A stretch of 64,000 bases of DNA, taken from positions 15,179,975 to 15,243,974 of the forward strand of contig JBANSL010000009.1 in the NCBI GenBank assembly GCA_037127255.1, read 5' to 3'. The stretch is from Persicaria tinctoria (Eukaryota; Streptophyta; Magnoliopsida; Caryophyllales; Polygonaceae). Below the pieces are notes generated by a model that did no database searches, had not been told where the DNA came from, and saw nothing but the letters and a program-made list of their open reading frames with translations. Made by a program: the position numbers and the translations under genes. Below are positions 10,435 to 22,081 of this stretch, piece by piece (the stretch's first letter is position 1; every line of letters begins with the position of its first letter).

Positions 10435-13400
10435 GTAAGACTCCTACTCTCCATCAATGATCCCTATCATTCTTCTCAATTTGGCACAACTGGTTCCATT
10501 ATTGTGTTTTATGGAGAAGTGCACTAATAGTCGTAGTGATGAGATTTGATGGTTTTAACTTTTAAGGGTAGCTTGAGGAGGATTGGACATCAATACTTCC
10601 TTTGGGGGGGGGGGGGGGGGGGGGATGAATCTATACAATTGTGCATCAATCATAAGTGCATGTAGGATGAAGGAATTGATTCACCTTGCCAGATACATTA
10701 ACCTCAAGATCGGAGCAAAACAGATACATTAAAAAACCATTGAAACAAAAGAAAAACATAATAATTCGCTGGTTTTCTATACATTTCCTAAACTAATAAA
10801 TCAATTGACAGCAAAATGATTTATGATAAAGTAAATTATTTCCAGATCTATTGTTTTTACCTGAACCTAAACTAGTAAGAGTAAAATGTAGCCATTTTTT
10901 TTTTCTTATTAACTTAGAGAGCACCGAGTAATCACTGAAGAAGCCTTTCATTGAAATTACAATGACCAATCATCAAAGATCAGTGCATACATCTGGCCTA
11001 TATGGCTGCGTAAATGACGAAAGTAGAATGGAACTTGCAGAAATGACCTATGGGTTCTTAAACGATTTACAAATTTGCTCAGAGTGACTCATTCTCTATC
11101 TGGCACCATTTTCACTCTAAGGGGGCTTTTGTCAATGGGAAGAGTCGAAGGGAACAGAGTATCTCTTACAAGGGAGTACAAAAATGTGGCTTAAATGATA
11201 AAATTTAGCCCGAGAGGACTGGAGTATTCTATCCTTAATTATTTTGATGCATGTGAGGGAGTAGGGTAGTAAGAAAAAAGATAATATAACAAGTGGAACA
11301 GAGTTATGTAGGCCAGAGCTATGTAGGCCTGATTCACATACTTTCTTTCCATAATTTGGCTATATTCCCTTTTCCTGCTGCAATATCTAGATGGCCCCTC
11401 AGTTTGTACTCTCCCTGTATTATCTCTTGCAAGTATCTTTTGATGTGTATGTCCCTTGACGGAAGTACTCTTACTCAGTTTGTACTCTCTATACAGTCTC
11501 TCTTGCAAGCATCTTTCTTCCTACTATGCATTGGACTCCGGTCATGCTATAATGTCATCAACTACTGAAATTCAAGTAGAGATGTAGTTTGTTCTTTTTT
11601 TTCCCTCTTGTATTGGTGGCTTGGTGGGTGCTTTGTATATGAATGTTGTTGACATCATCTTGTGTAACACATTCATATAAATCCTGGTGGATCATTTGAA
11701 TCATATATGAAGTCACTAGGTCAACCAATATTGCTTGGACAAATTGAAGCCGTTGTGTTACACTTGAACTTTTCATCTATTACTCTATTAGTAAATGAGA
11801 ATGAGTGCTTTTTGTGGTAAGTGGTAACTTTAAAGTTTTTATTTATTTTTCATCTGGCATGTAGTCATGTGTATTTTTTTTTAGTGTGTGTGTAAATTTG
11901 ATTCTAATTTTGTTCCATTTCTTACAATAGCAAAGTAGATAGTGTTTGATGATGTGGTTATATTAATAGCTCCTAGATATTGAAGGTCGATTAGACCTCT
12001 TTCACTATCTCAAGTTGCTAATTAAAGGATGACCTCACATTTTACTTGCCAAGTAGTTATTTCTATTTGTGGAGATCCTTATTTATTGATTGACATTGTT
12101 GTCGGTCAAGCTTGAAATTAATGTCAGATTGTTTCACGTTTTTTATTATTGTTAGTGCCAATAATATCAACTATGTGTAATAAGGATATTCGTTTTCCTT
12201 ATCTAGGTAATTAAAGGTTGATGAATGAGATTTTGTACTGGTCAAGTTGTTGTGCATATTCATAGTTGTCAATGATCACCATACCCGACAACATTATTAT
12301 TACTTTGAAGCTATGAGGTATCATCTGTCACAAATACATCTTTGGCCTTTTTGTTTTTAATGCTAACTAAAGCTTAGCTCCTTTTATGCCGGTCAGGGGG
12401 ATTGCCGGAGCGAGGATGCCACCTTCACTCTCATCAAGGCCTGAACCAACACTACCTCCATCTCAATCGCCGAAATGCCTAGGGCATATGATTAAGCCAC
12501 TGAAATGCCTTGGACAAATTGCCATGTTCATGAAAAAAATGTGATATATGCTAGATTGCTAATTCACTCAGGTGTGATATCTCCGCCATTATGCATGAGA
12601 TGAATTGGATTTCATAGCACGATGGGCAATATATATTCAAGATTCAATTATGATTGTGCCTCAGCTTTATGAAATTGCAATTGCCATAGGATGAATTTGC
12701 ACTCTAGAGGGCGCAAGAGACGGGGCCCATTCAAGCGGGGAGATTGCGAGGTGCAATAAACGATTGTCAAATAAAAGGTAGAGAAGTTGCATGAATAGCT
12801 ATTCATGGTGATTCAAACTCTTGAATCATTTGCTCAAGGAGAACATTTTCCAACTCACTTGTAAAGAAAGTGTATCATTCAACTGTGATTTGTTTATGTA
12901 AAATAGTGTCATAGAAAGATAGATTAGATCGAATACTGCCTACTTGATTGATGCAGGTTTCGTTTAAAATTCAAATACTTCTCATTTACCTTTTGTCAAA
13001 TCTTCCATTCTATTGGAACCTTTAGAAGTCATATATTTGATTTGATACTTGAAATTGAATTGGGAATGGAAAAACTCTTTCCTTTATACTTGCAAGCCAA
13101 TATTAGAAAACTCAAGATCTTGTGATGCATGATTTAGTTTAACATGTCATATATTCTTAGAAAATTACATCAAACTACAAATTTAACCATTGAAGAAAAT
13201 TACATCAATTGGGAATGGAAAAACTATTCAACCATTGCTGTCATGTATGGGCATGAATTTAGCTTCGATTGTTTTTCTTAACCGTGTATTTTCAAATTTT
13301 GTTATTTCAAGCTTTTTGTTTATGAATTTTTTTATCTGAATTCTATTTCAATTGATCACAAAAGACAAAAGCTAAGCAACATGATAACTACATAATTACA

Positions 13401-13496
13401 CATAACATAGATGGTCTACAAGATATTTGAACTCGTATCATCTAAAAAGAATAAGTAGTACATTAATATTAAAAATCCCATAAGTCGATTAATTTT
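10435..13496. other. Helitron 3' filler, no gene recognised
   Basis: Three kilobases with no convincing gene on either strand. A 21-base G run lies at 10604-10624. The open frames at 11239-11568 mirror each other on the two strands and show no domain. Confidence 0.4.
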
Positions 13497-13502
13497 AAAA
13501 AT

Positions 13503-13521
13503 CCCGTGCGTAGCGCACGGG
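13503..13521 (+). other. Helitron 3' terminal hairpin
   Basis: Perfect 8-bp stem, CCCGTGCG/CGCACGGG, with a 3-nt loop TAG, 7 nt before the terminal CTAG. In Helitrons this hairpin acts as the transposition stop signal. Confidence 0.85.
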
Positions 13522-13532
13522 GTATAGGCTAG

Positions 13533-13595
13533 TTAGCTTAAAATGGTAAGCGATGTGCCATGCACAAAGATGCGGGTTCAAATCCCGCATAGGCT
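13533..13595 (+). tRNA. Partial tRNA-like sequence at the Helitron insertion point
   Basis: TTAGCTTAAAATGGTAAGC resembles a D arm, and GCGGG-TTCAAAT-CCCGC is a perfect T arm with 7-nt loop. The anticodon arm is collapsed and the 5' acceptor side is occupied by the Helitron end. It is related to the better preserved copy at 49279-49348. It is a relic, not a working tRNA. Confidence 0.35.
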
Positions 13596-13599
13596 ATTT

Positions 13600-15015
13600 A
13601 TGATTGTCTTTTTTTTGTTCTCGTTCATGAATAAGATTATACGGTGCAAAGATAAAATAATAAAGTGCACAACTAAGATTGTAAAGTGCAAGAATAAAAT
13701 GATGAAGTGCAAAAATAAAATGATGAAGTGTATAGATAAGATTATGAATTGCACAATTAAGATTATAAAGTGCATAAAAAATGATAAACTACAAAAATAA
13801 AATCATGACGTGCATGAATAAGATTAGGAAGTGCGCACACAATTAAGATTACAAAGTGCAAAAATAAAATGATAAAGTGCAAGAATAAAATGATGAAGTG
13901 TACGAATAATAATATGAAGTGCACAATTAAGATTATAAAGTGCATAAATAAAATGATAAAGTGCAAGAATAAAATGATAAAGTGTATGAATAGTAGTATA
14001 AAGTGCATGAATAAGATTATGAAGTGCACAATCAAGATTATAAAGTGCATAAATAAAATGATAAGTGCAAGAATAATACTATAAAATAAATAAAATGATA
14101 AGTGCAAGAATAATACTATAAAGTGCATACCTAATATCAGTAAGTGCAAGAATAATATTTATGGTTGTATTCTTTTTGTTCCCATTCATGAATAAGATTA
14201 TAGGGTGCAAGAATAAAATGAAAAAATGCATAAATAAGGTTATAAAGTGCAAAAATAAAATAATGAAGTGTATGAATAATAATATGAAGTGCATGAATAA
14301 GATTATGAAGTGCACAATTAATATTATAAAGTGCATAAATAAAATGATAAAGTGCAAGAATAAAATGATAAAGTGTATGAATAGTGGTATAAAGTGCATG
14401 AATAAGATTATGAAGTGCACAATTAATATTATAAGGTGCATAAATAAAATGATAAAGTGCAAGAATAAAATGATAATATTATAAAATGACAAGTGCAAGA
14501 ATAAAATGATGTTGTATGAATAAAAATATGAAGTGCATGAATAAGATTGTGAAGTGCACAATTAAGATTATAAAGTGCATAAATAAAATGATAAAGTGCA
14601 AAAACAAAATGATGAAGTGTATGAATAAGATTATAAAGTATAAAAATAAAATGATAAAGTACAAGAATAAAATCATGAAGTGCATGAATAAAATCATGAA
14701 GTGCATGAATAAAATGATGAAGTGCACACTTAAGATTATAAACTACATTATTGTCTTTATTTGCATTATTGTCTTTCTTTTTGTTCCCGTTAATGAATAA
14801 GATTATAAAGTGTAATAATAAAATCATTAAGTGCATAAATAACATGATAAAATGCATATATAACATTATGATGTGGAAATATAACATTATTAGTCCGTGC
14901 ATGAAGAATACGTTAATACAATATTATAACTAATTTAGGTATCTAGATTCTAATAAATAAAATTCAAATAATTTTTTCCACCAAAAAATCATAAAGTGTA
15001 TAAATAAGATTATAA
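13600..15015 (+). repeat. 21-bp-period tandem repeat array with higher-order units
   Basis: The core AAGTGCA(N)nAATAAAATGAT / AAGTGCACAATTAAGATTAT recurs throughout with a dominant period of 21 bp, so several frames stay open on both strands and encode degenerate 7-residue repeats (IKCINKM, MKCTIKI types). A spacer with TTTTTGTTC(C/T)C(G/A)TT(C/A)ATGAATAAGATTAT occurs three times, near 13612, 14170 and 14778, marking higher-order units of roughly 560-610 bp. Low-complexity AT-rich satellite; coding is not inferred. Confidence 0.85.
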
Positions 15016-15226
15016 ATTATTTTCCGGTTCACCTCAACATAAGCTAGAAGCATGAAATAGAGACATGAAACTACATTTTTTTCTTCCTTATCAAACATCC
15101 AAATGTGGATGCCCAACTCCATAGTCCATTATCCATGCTAAAATAAGGCTCAAGGGATAAGGTCATTGTACATAACAAATGTCATTACATACCATTTTAC
15201 ATGTGAACCTCAAACGCAAGAATCTT

Positions 15227-15511
15227 TTAACAATGACACAATGGACAGACTGAAACCTGACTTTCACATTCTTTACACAAACAAAAGTGCTTACAAGGAA
15301 AGAAAAGCACGCTCACTTCTCTTAATCTGCAAGCTTTACAAGTCATCAACCCCTTTGCATCACTGTCGTCCTTGCTAAGCATATGGAAATCAATGGCCCG
15401 GCCATTGTAGCAAGATGCGGTATCTTCTACTTCACTGTCATCACATTCTTCCTTGCTGTCTTGGCTTTGGGCCTGTACTTGCTTCAGATTGAACTTGAGG
15501 AGGGAGATCAT
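15227..15511 (-). pseudogene. Captured C-terminal RING fragment (BOI-related E3 ligase type)
   Basis: The minus-strand frame reads ISLLKFNLKQVQAQSQDSKE, then CDDSEVEDTASCYNG and a C-terminal RING: CKAC...PCKHFCLCKEC...CPLC (C3HC4 spacing). The spacing, and acidic DSEVEDTAS ahead of it, match plant BOI/S-RNase-binding-like RING proteins, E3 ubiquitin ligases with a single C-terminal RING. The part present is about the last third. A similar short segment (DEVLQIQDAEIDRYLKFQ) lies upstream on the same strand near 15665-15720 and may be another exon. The frame ends three codons after the last cysteine pair, earlier than usual. It lies in the 12-kb element, opposite in orientation to the bL35 fragment. 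Confidence 0.7.
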
Positions 15512-15729
15512 GTTGGATCACTCTCCTGAAATTCGAGGTCTCTGTCGATTCTTTCACAACAATGACAACACATGGAAAACTATGTATCATAAAACAACGA
15601 ATACGAACAGGTTAAGTCTAAGCTAAATGATGAATCAACAAGAGTAAAAAATGTCAACCTGAAATTTGAGGTATCTGTCAATTTCGGCATCTTGAATCTG
15701 CAACACTTCATCAACAAAGAGAATAGAAA

Positions 15730-17427
15730 CCTAAATAATCAGTTTTGAATATATGTTGCTTCCTCTATTATGAAATTTAAAACTGAATATCTAGGAGATG
15801 TTGTCTTCTGTAAAAAAAAGAGATAAGTACAGCAGACTGATGTGTTGTGATGGCAGGGAAGATGCATAAATGTCTCATCATACTGTAAGAAGAAACCTAG
15901 GATGAAAGAAGCTCTAATAGCCACGCCTAGAAGCTCAAAATAGCATCAATAGGAGGGCAAAAATAATCAAGCAAAGAAACCTAGGACAACTCTCCACAAT
16001 CAGCAGCAAAATCACCATTGCAGCATCAAACGTGTAGCCAAAAATCACCCACGAGTACCCAGATTGAGCAGCATTAAACGCCAACAAAAAAACACCTTAC
16101 AAGTTACAACACAAGCATAGTAGCCTTTAAAATGCTCCAAATCCAGACCCAATACTCAATAATCAGATTCAATCAATCCAATCCAAAACCTCAAAGAAGG
16201 GTATATGTCAATAAGGAAGGTGCAGAGAAAAGCGATATATATATGGGTTTGTCAAGGAAGGTGCAGAGAAAGGGGAAATATATACACCTATGCCAATCTA
16301 AGTTGTTGATTTGTACGAGGGCCTTTGTGTGTGATGGACAGGAAAAATTAGTATATATACCTTTGCCACTTTCTGAGAGACAGCTTCATATATTTCTTAT
16401 ATCTACTGTAAAATATAATGCAATGCAATCATAATAAGTGCAATCATAATGTAATGCAGGAAGCGGAAGGGGATCGTGCATAGGGAGCTTTAGGAATCCG
16501 CAAAAGTGTTGGTTTTGAAGGCAAGAAAACCATAAGTAAATGCACTGCAAATGAAAATTTTCACAAATAACAAATGATAAATCACCATGAAAAAGTTGAA
16601 GCAATAGCAATGACTGATTGATCGAAGAGTCCAAAAGAGAAGCAACGAACGATTCTTTCTAATTTCGACTGGAGGATTTCACAAACAAAAGCGAATCAAC
16701 CGAAGCATATATATTGCAAGCCAATTATCAAAATTTCAACCAATTATCATGAAAATTACGAAAGTTAGGGTTATGTAATTAGGGGGGCGTAGCTCATAGA
16801 GAAGGCGATTTTTGGGAAGAAGTTTAGTAACCTCGGGAGGAAGAACGACATGCCTAAAATTTAACAAAATTCATCGGTGAATTCTAGAACCGAGAAACAA
16901 ATGAAACGAAAAACTCTGTGGAATTATCATTTCGAACAAATTAAGGAGTTTGAAATCAAAGGTGAAGGAGACAGAGGAATCGAAAATGGAGGAGATGAGG
17001 GATTTGTGATGCTATACCTCTGTAATTCGATCGGCTTAGCAGATTTGAATCGGAGATTTGATGGCAACTGAAGTATCGCAGATCTCGTGCATTCTAAATC
17101 AGATGTAGGGCCTGGTCATTGAAAATCCTAACAACAACCTGAGAATCGTCAGTGTAGGCGTGAATCTCGACCTTCAAAGCGGAAACTTTCTGGATCTCTG
17201 TAGCCTGGGATCGGCGAACATGGAGATGAGGCGCTGGAAGGAGTAACTGAAACAGTGAAACATGAACGAGATGCAGGAAGACGATGAAAAGGGGATAATT
17301 GGGCCGGTCCAGCTCCGGTTCAATTTTTTTCCTTTCAAATTCAAACCCGCGTCCGATTTTTAGTGGCCCGTTTTCACTTTAAGAGTTATTTTCACTTTAA
17401 GCCCCATTTTCACTTTAACCTCACTCT
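15730..17427. other. Right part of the 12-kb element, unassigned
   Basis: Possible captured exon sequence on the minus strand near 17105-17215 reads EIQKVSALKVEIHAYTDDSQ followed by VVVRIFNDQALHLI and a stop. I do not recognise it with confidence. The rest shows no gene. The right inverted terminus occupies about 17370-17427. Confidence 0.3.
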
Positions 17428-17713
17428 ATATATATATATATGTAATGTAATGTAATTTAAAAATTTGATGGAAATTGCATTTTTATGATATCAATTTACA
17501 ATTTTATTGAATATTATGTATGTAGTTATTTGAAAGTGGGTTTTTGTAAATGTTTATATGTAAATATGGGTGATAAAAAAAAAGGGTTGCATTAGAAATT
17601 TAGGAATGTTGAATTTGTAATGTGTACTTAATTATAATGAATTTGAAATTTAGGAATGTTCAATTTGTAATGTGTGTATATGTACCGTACAGATTGATTG
17701 AGAATTTGATAAA
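17428..17713 (+). other. CACTA sequence upstream of the TNP2-like gene
   Basis: AT-rich, with two copies of GAAATTTAGGAATGTT(G/C)AATTTGTAATGTGT (near 17598 and 17644). It is probably the intron or leader preceding the transposase start at 17714. Confidence 0.35.
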
Positions 17714-20610
17714 ATGGATTATCGTACATGGATGTATGACATGTACTTGTCGGATCGTGGAGGATTGAAGCCTGAATACTACGCAGGGGTTGATCAGTTT
17801 ATAAATTTTGCTTGTAGTCAAGTGCATTACGTCGACGAAGGTAAGATAAAGTGTCCATGTCAGAAATGTGTGAATTGCAAATTCGAGAAAGTAGATGTTG
17901 TGAAGGCGCATTTATATAATCATGGGTTTATGTTTGGTTATCATCGTTGGACAGCACATGGTGAAACTATTGCACCTCCATACCATGAGCAAATGGTAGG
18001 GGGCAACCAATGGGCTATGTATGATCAGTTAACTGCAGAACAAAGGATGGTATTTGATGTTGAAGGGCCAAGCTTTGTTCCTCCGTCATGGTTTAGCCCA
18101 TATATTAATGTCAACGATGTTCCGAATAATGGAGATGGTTTTGAATTCCAACCAGCTGAAGACGTTAATGAGGTCGATGCAATGAAGGAAGATCCGCTAG
18201 AAAACGAGGAGGCTAATCTATTGTCCACACGGTTTGCAGATGTGTTGAGAGCATTTAATGAACAAGTGTTTCTTGGGTGTACGTCACATATACAATTGTC
18301 TTTTGTGAGCCGACTTATGAGCTTGAAGTGTGAACATAATGTTCCTCAAAGTCTGTTCAATGGTTTTGTGCAATTGTACGATGAAGTGCTTCCTCATGAC
18401 CACAAGATTCCCACCAGTTACTATGAAACTGAGAAGATAGTTCGAAATTTGGGGCTACCGGTGGAAAGAATAGGAATGTGTCCCAACGGTTGTATGTTGT
18501 ATTGGAATAGTGATGTGAATGAAGAATCATGTAAGTGTTGTGGACATACAAGATATGTTGTTAATGCTACAGGGAATCGTCGGGAACATAAGGTTTTATT
18601 CTACTTGCCTTTAACTCCGAGGCTACAGAGACTATATGCTTCCGAGGTGACAGCCAGCCAGATGACTTGGCATGCAGAACACGTAACAGAGGAGGGAATG
18701 ATGTGTCATCCTTCAGATGGAGCAGCATGGAAGAGGTTAGACACAAAGCATCCTGATTTTGCCTACGAGCCTCGTAATATTCGTTTGGGCTTATGCACTG
18801 ATGGTTTTGCTACATTTAACAACTCTGGTCAGAATTATTCATGTTGGCCCGTGATTGTCACTCATTACAATCTTCCACTGCATTTGTGCATGAGAACCGA
18901 GCACATGTTTATGTCGTTGATGGTTGAGGACCGTTAAATTTCCTGATGGTTATGCTTCTAATATAGGAAGATGTGTTCAGAGTGACGACTGTAGCCTCGG
19001 AGGGATGAAGAGCCATGACTGTAACATGTTTATGGAGAGACTCCTGCCGATTGCTTTCAAAGAGTTATTGCATCCAACTCTATGGGGTCCTTTAACTGAG
19101 TTGAGTATCTTCTTCGAAACAATTTGTTCGTCGACATTGTCAGTGTCTCTCATGGAGCAGCTCATATTGATTATTCCTCTGTTGGTCTGTAAGTTGGAGC
19201 GTATCTTCCCGCCATCATTTTTTGACTCAATGGAGCATCTCATTGTCCATTTGCCATATGAGGCCCTAATAGGTGGCCCAATTCATTATCGATGGATGTA
19301 TCCGTTCGAGAGACATCTATTCCAGTTGAAACGAAAGATCATTCAAAAGAGTAGTGTGGAAGGGTCGATCATGATGGCATACTTACTGGAAGAGATAGCT
19401 TACTTCTCCGTGCACTACTTCCCTTCGCATGTTCCATCAAGGTTGAGGAGACCAGCGAGAAATGATATTGTTGACAGCGACGATTGTGCTTTCTCTATTT
19501 TCAATTATCTCGGCTAGGGTAGTGGGAAGCAGCAAATACAGTGGTTGACGGAAGAAGACGAGTGGAGGGCCGCACACACATACGTGTTGCTCAACTGTCC
19601 AGAGGTGCAACCATCCATTGAGTAAGGAAAAACACATATTTTATTTATGCTTATACATAAGCTATATAAATATATTTATTTATCTTGCTCAACTTTATTA
19701 CGGTAGGATCTTTGAGACTGCCATGGGGGATAATATTGGAGATGGCCTCATTGAAAATGAATTCGCGAACTGGTTTAAGAATTATGTCAGTTTTATTACA
19801 TTACCAAAATGCTTACATTAATTTGTTCATATGTTTAAGTTTCACAGATGTGTATAAATGTGTTTTGTAGGCCTTAGATATATAGAGGAAATGGAAATGG
19901 TCATGGAGATCTGCTGTGGAGTTTGGCATGGGGTCCTAATGTGAAAGCGATTTCTTGGCCAACATACTTCTCCAATGGGTATAAGTTCCACACATGGTGC
20001 TGGGAAATCTACAATGCACAGTGGGGTTTGTGTTCGAGGGTCCAACTACGCGAGTCCTGAATTAGATTTTTTTGGTCTCCTCGAAGAAATCATCGAGCTT
20101 GAGTACCCAAGTGCACTTGATCATCCGTTGAAAGTTGTCCTGTTCAAGTGTCGATGGTTTGATCCAACGACACGTGGGACACAAGTTCATCCAATCTACC
20201 AGTTTGTCGAAATCAATAAGAAGAAACTGTATAGAAGGTATGAGCCTTTTGTACTCGCACAACAAGCACTGCAGGTTTATTATCTTCAATATCCAGGAGC
20301 CACACGGGAGTGTATGGAATGGTGGCATGTGTGCAAGATAAGGCCTCGCAACCGGATTGAACAACGCTGGAATGCCGAGGGCCAAGCTGTCGCAAATGCT
20401 TACCAGTCGGATAAAGTCATCACCCCAGAATTCTCCATCAACATAGAAGTGGACAACTCGCTAACAACCTCGCGAGATCCTTCAGGTGCAACCGAAGTCT
20501 GTGAGGACACCGACGCTGTGGGGCTCGACCACGTCGAGGATGAGTTTCATGTTCAACAAGAAGAGGACGTCTTTGAGGCCACAACAAGCTATGAAGATTG
20601 CTCTGATTGA
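17714..20610 (+). pseudogene. CACTA TNP2-like transposase, internally deleted
   Basis: Family domains appear in order. The N-terminal Transpos_assoc zinc domain (WMYDMYLSDRG, then CPCQKCVNCK) is followed by the start of the TNP2/Transposase_21 region (CPNGCMLYW, NIRLGLCTDGFATFNNSGQN). The frame at 18937 then meets KFPDGYASNIGRCVQ in another frame (from 18924), which begins DUF4218 (GMKSHDCNMFMERLLPIAFK, later FPPSFFDSMEHLIVHLPYE). The DDE-type core normally between these is missing. Further exons are 19707-19785 and a block from about 19925 leading into DUF4216 (GSNYASPELDFFGLLEEIIE). An in-frame TAG lies at 19515-19517, and a frame change near 20022. The encoded protein would cut the CACTA ends in an intact element; here it cannot be catalytic. 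Confidence 0.9.
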
Positions 20611-20941
20611 GAATCTTGTGAGATCCTTCATGTGTGATACACTTGCTAGCTGTTTGTTTTATTGAATTCGTCAAACTGCATCAGATTTCATTTTCTGTAT
20701 CGAAAAATTTGCTAGTTGCTTGATATCTTATTACTTAGCTAAAAATGCCATGAGTAAATCAGAAATGTGTAGAATGCAATCAGATATGGCATGAGTAAAT
20801 CTTCCAGTTTTATTTGGCTGTTGTCTGAGTTTTACATATATAGATAAAAGCTTCATTCTACTGATGGCAACATGAAAGCTACTAATATTTTCAATTTTAC
20901 ACCAACACAATTCCCTTAAGACATAATACTAATACATCTCT
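20611..20941. other. Spacer between convergent genes
   Basis: Lies between the stop of the TNP2-like gene and the stop of the minus-strand GRF gene. AT-rich 3' ends from both sides are expected here. No other feature is seen. Confidence 0.35.
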
Positions 20942-21061
20942 TCAAATTTTCACCAACACAATCAACAAGATAACCAACATGACACCTACTACGATTTTCA
21001 GCACTACATTCTCCCTTTGAATCTTCGCAAAATCAATGCTCAACTTAAAAAATTCCAAGGG
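20942..21061 (-). pseudogene. GRF zinc-finger/membrane protein, 3' part of split exon 2
   Basis: The minus-strand frame reads PLEFFKLSIDFAKIQRENVV then LKIVVGVMLVILLIVLVKI and a stop at 20942-20944. The last 20 residues are a single hydrophobic helix, so the product would be tail-anchored. The frame continues exactly from 30681 once the Copia insertion and one TSD copy are discounted (codons GGA then CCC). Function is unknown. Plant GRF proteins with a C-terminal coiled coil and membrane span are common, often in repeats. Confidence 0.7.
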
Positions 21062-21066
21062 TCCAT

Positions 21067-22062
21067 TGAAGGTTCGATAATATAAGAACAATGTAATAAG
21101 AAATACTCTAGAAGGGGGGTTGAATAGAGTATGCCCGTTTTTTTGCAGAAAGTCTCAAGACTTTTGGAGCTTGTACCAAAACCTTTGAGATAAACCTGAA
21201 TCACAAAGTTAAACAATTCGAACCAAGTGCGGAAATAAGGTAAAGCAAATAAGTAAAGAACACGGGTAATTGTTTACGAGGTTCAGCACAACTTGGCCTA
21301 TGTCCCCGCCTAGGGTTCTTCCACAACCCTAGGATTCAAAGGCTTTATTGATTCGTTTAGCTTAGGATCCTAATAGCTCACCGAGAAGCCTCTCTCCTAT
21401 ACAATTGCAATCTAGTCAACTCACGTTCCCTTGGAGTCCTAGACCAATCTAGAAGAGCCCCACCTCTCTCAGCTATCTAGTACATTCCTCTTACTCTCAC
21501 AAATCAATAGCCTAGCGCAACTTCCCGAGTTATAAACTCTCGAGTAACACTATAAATGAATATATCCTATAAGCTCACAGTGACTCTCAAAGGCTTTGAA
21601 ATAAACAACAAACTCTTTGAGCGCTTAGCAGAGAGACACTGTGGAAGACAGAATCGCTTGATGATTAAAAACTCGTGTAGCACTTGTCTCTTCTGCCTTC
21701 TTCCTACTTTCCTTTATATACGAGTGGAATGGCGCCTGAGGATCTTCACCAACGGCTCTAGAATCAGACTTGATCTTCAATCTTCTATATAAGGACACTT
21801 CGAAGCCATGATCCGTTTTTGAATAAGATCTCCTCATATGCACCAAAGGAAAGAGATAATCTCAAATATACTTCCTGAAATGGTTAGTCCAACATATACA
21901 TATAATATAACGGAAGTATATAATAAGATATAATAATATTCGGACAAATAATATAGGTTTTGTATTTCATCAACTGTTAATGCGCCAAGGCCTTTGACAC
22001 AAACATTCTGTCAAGGCCCTTGAAACATTTATTCCATTTTCCATCAAGGGAGGGAGTTATCA
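21067..22062 (-). repeat. Sirevirus 3' LTR
   Basis: Same termini as the 5' LTR. Differences from it are mostly transitions scattered along the length. Confidence 0.92.
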
Positions 22063-22081
22063 ATCTCCCCCTTGATGAAAG
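22063..22081 (-). other. Sirevirus polypurine tract
   Basis: The minus strand reads CTTTCATCAAGGGGGAGAT immediately before the 3' LTR, the expected plus-strand primer position. Confidence 0.8.

Larger units (their letters stand above)
8123..13532 (+). mobile_element. Non-autonomous Helitron (5.4 kb) carrying a helicase gene fragment
   Basis: The 5' end TCCCTACAATATAAAAGC follows a host A. The 3' end is CTAG (13529-13532) followed by a host T, preceded by a GC-rich hairpin CCCGTGCG-TAG-CGCACGGG (13503-13521) at a 7-nt spacing. This matches the plant Helitron rule (5'-TC, 3'-hairpin-CTAG, insertion between A and T, no target duplication). No Rep/helicase protein is present, so it would depend on another element. 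It carries pieces of a cellular DEAD-box helicase gene with introns. Confidence 0.85.
5430..17427. mobile_element. ~12-kb terminal-inverted-repeat element with captured gene pieces
   Basis: The left end, AGGTAAAGGTTCAAATGAAA followed by ATAGGGC, is matched by the inverted right end, which read inward from 17427 is AGAGTGAGGTTAAAGTGAAA followed by ATGGGGC. Similarity continues inward (repeated GTGAAAAT/CTTAGAGTGAAAA units). Both ends abut (TA)n, so a TA-rich target duplication is likely but cannot be measured. It holds bL35-like exons on plus, a RING fragment on minus, a nested Helitron and a 21-bp repeat array, and no transposase. Superfamily is uncertain: a Pack-MULE or a Helitron2-like element with asymmetric inverted ends both fit. 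Confidence 0.6.

Noticed and set aside
13543..14933. Many overlapping Lys/Asn/Cys-rich (plus) and Phe/Ile/His-rich (minus) open frames
   Set aside because: They are by-products of a 21-bp tandem repeat without stops; no conserved start, no domain, and the two strands mirror each other.
13600..15015. CRISPR-like regular repeats
   Set aside because: The units are contiguous and degenerate with no unique spacers, and the DNA is plant nuclear.
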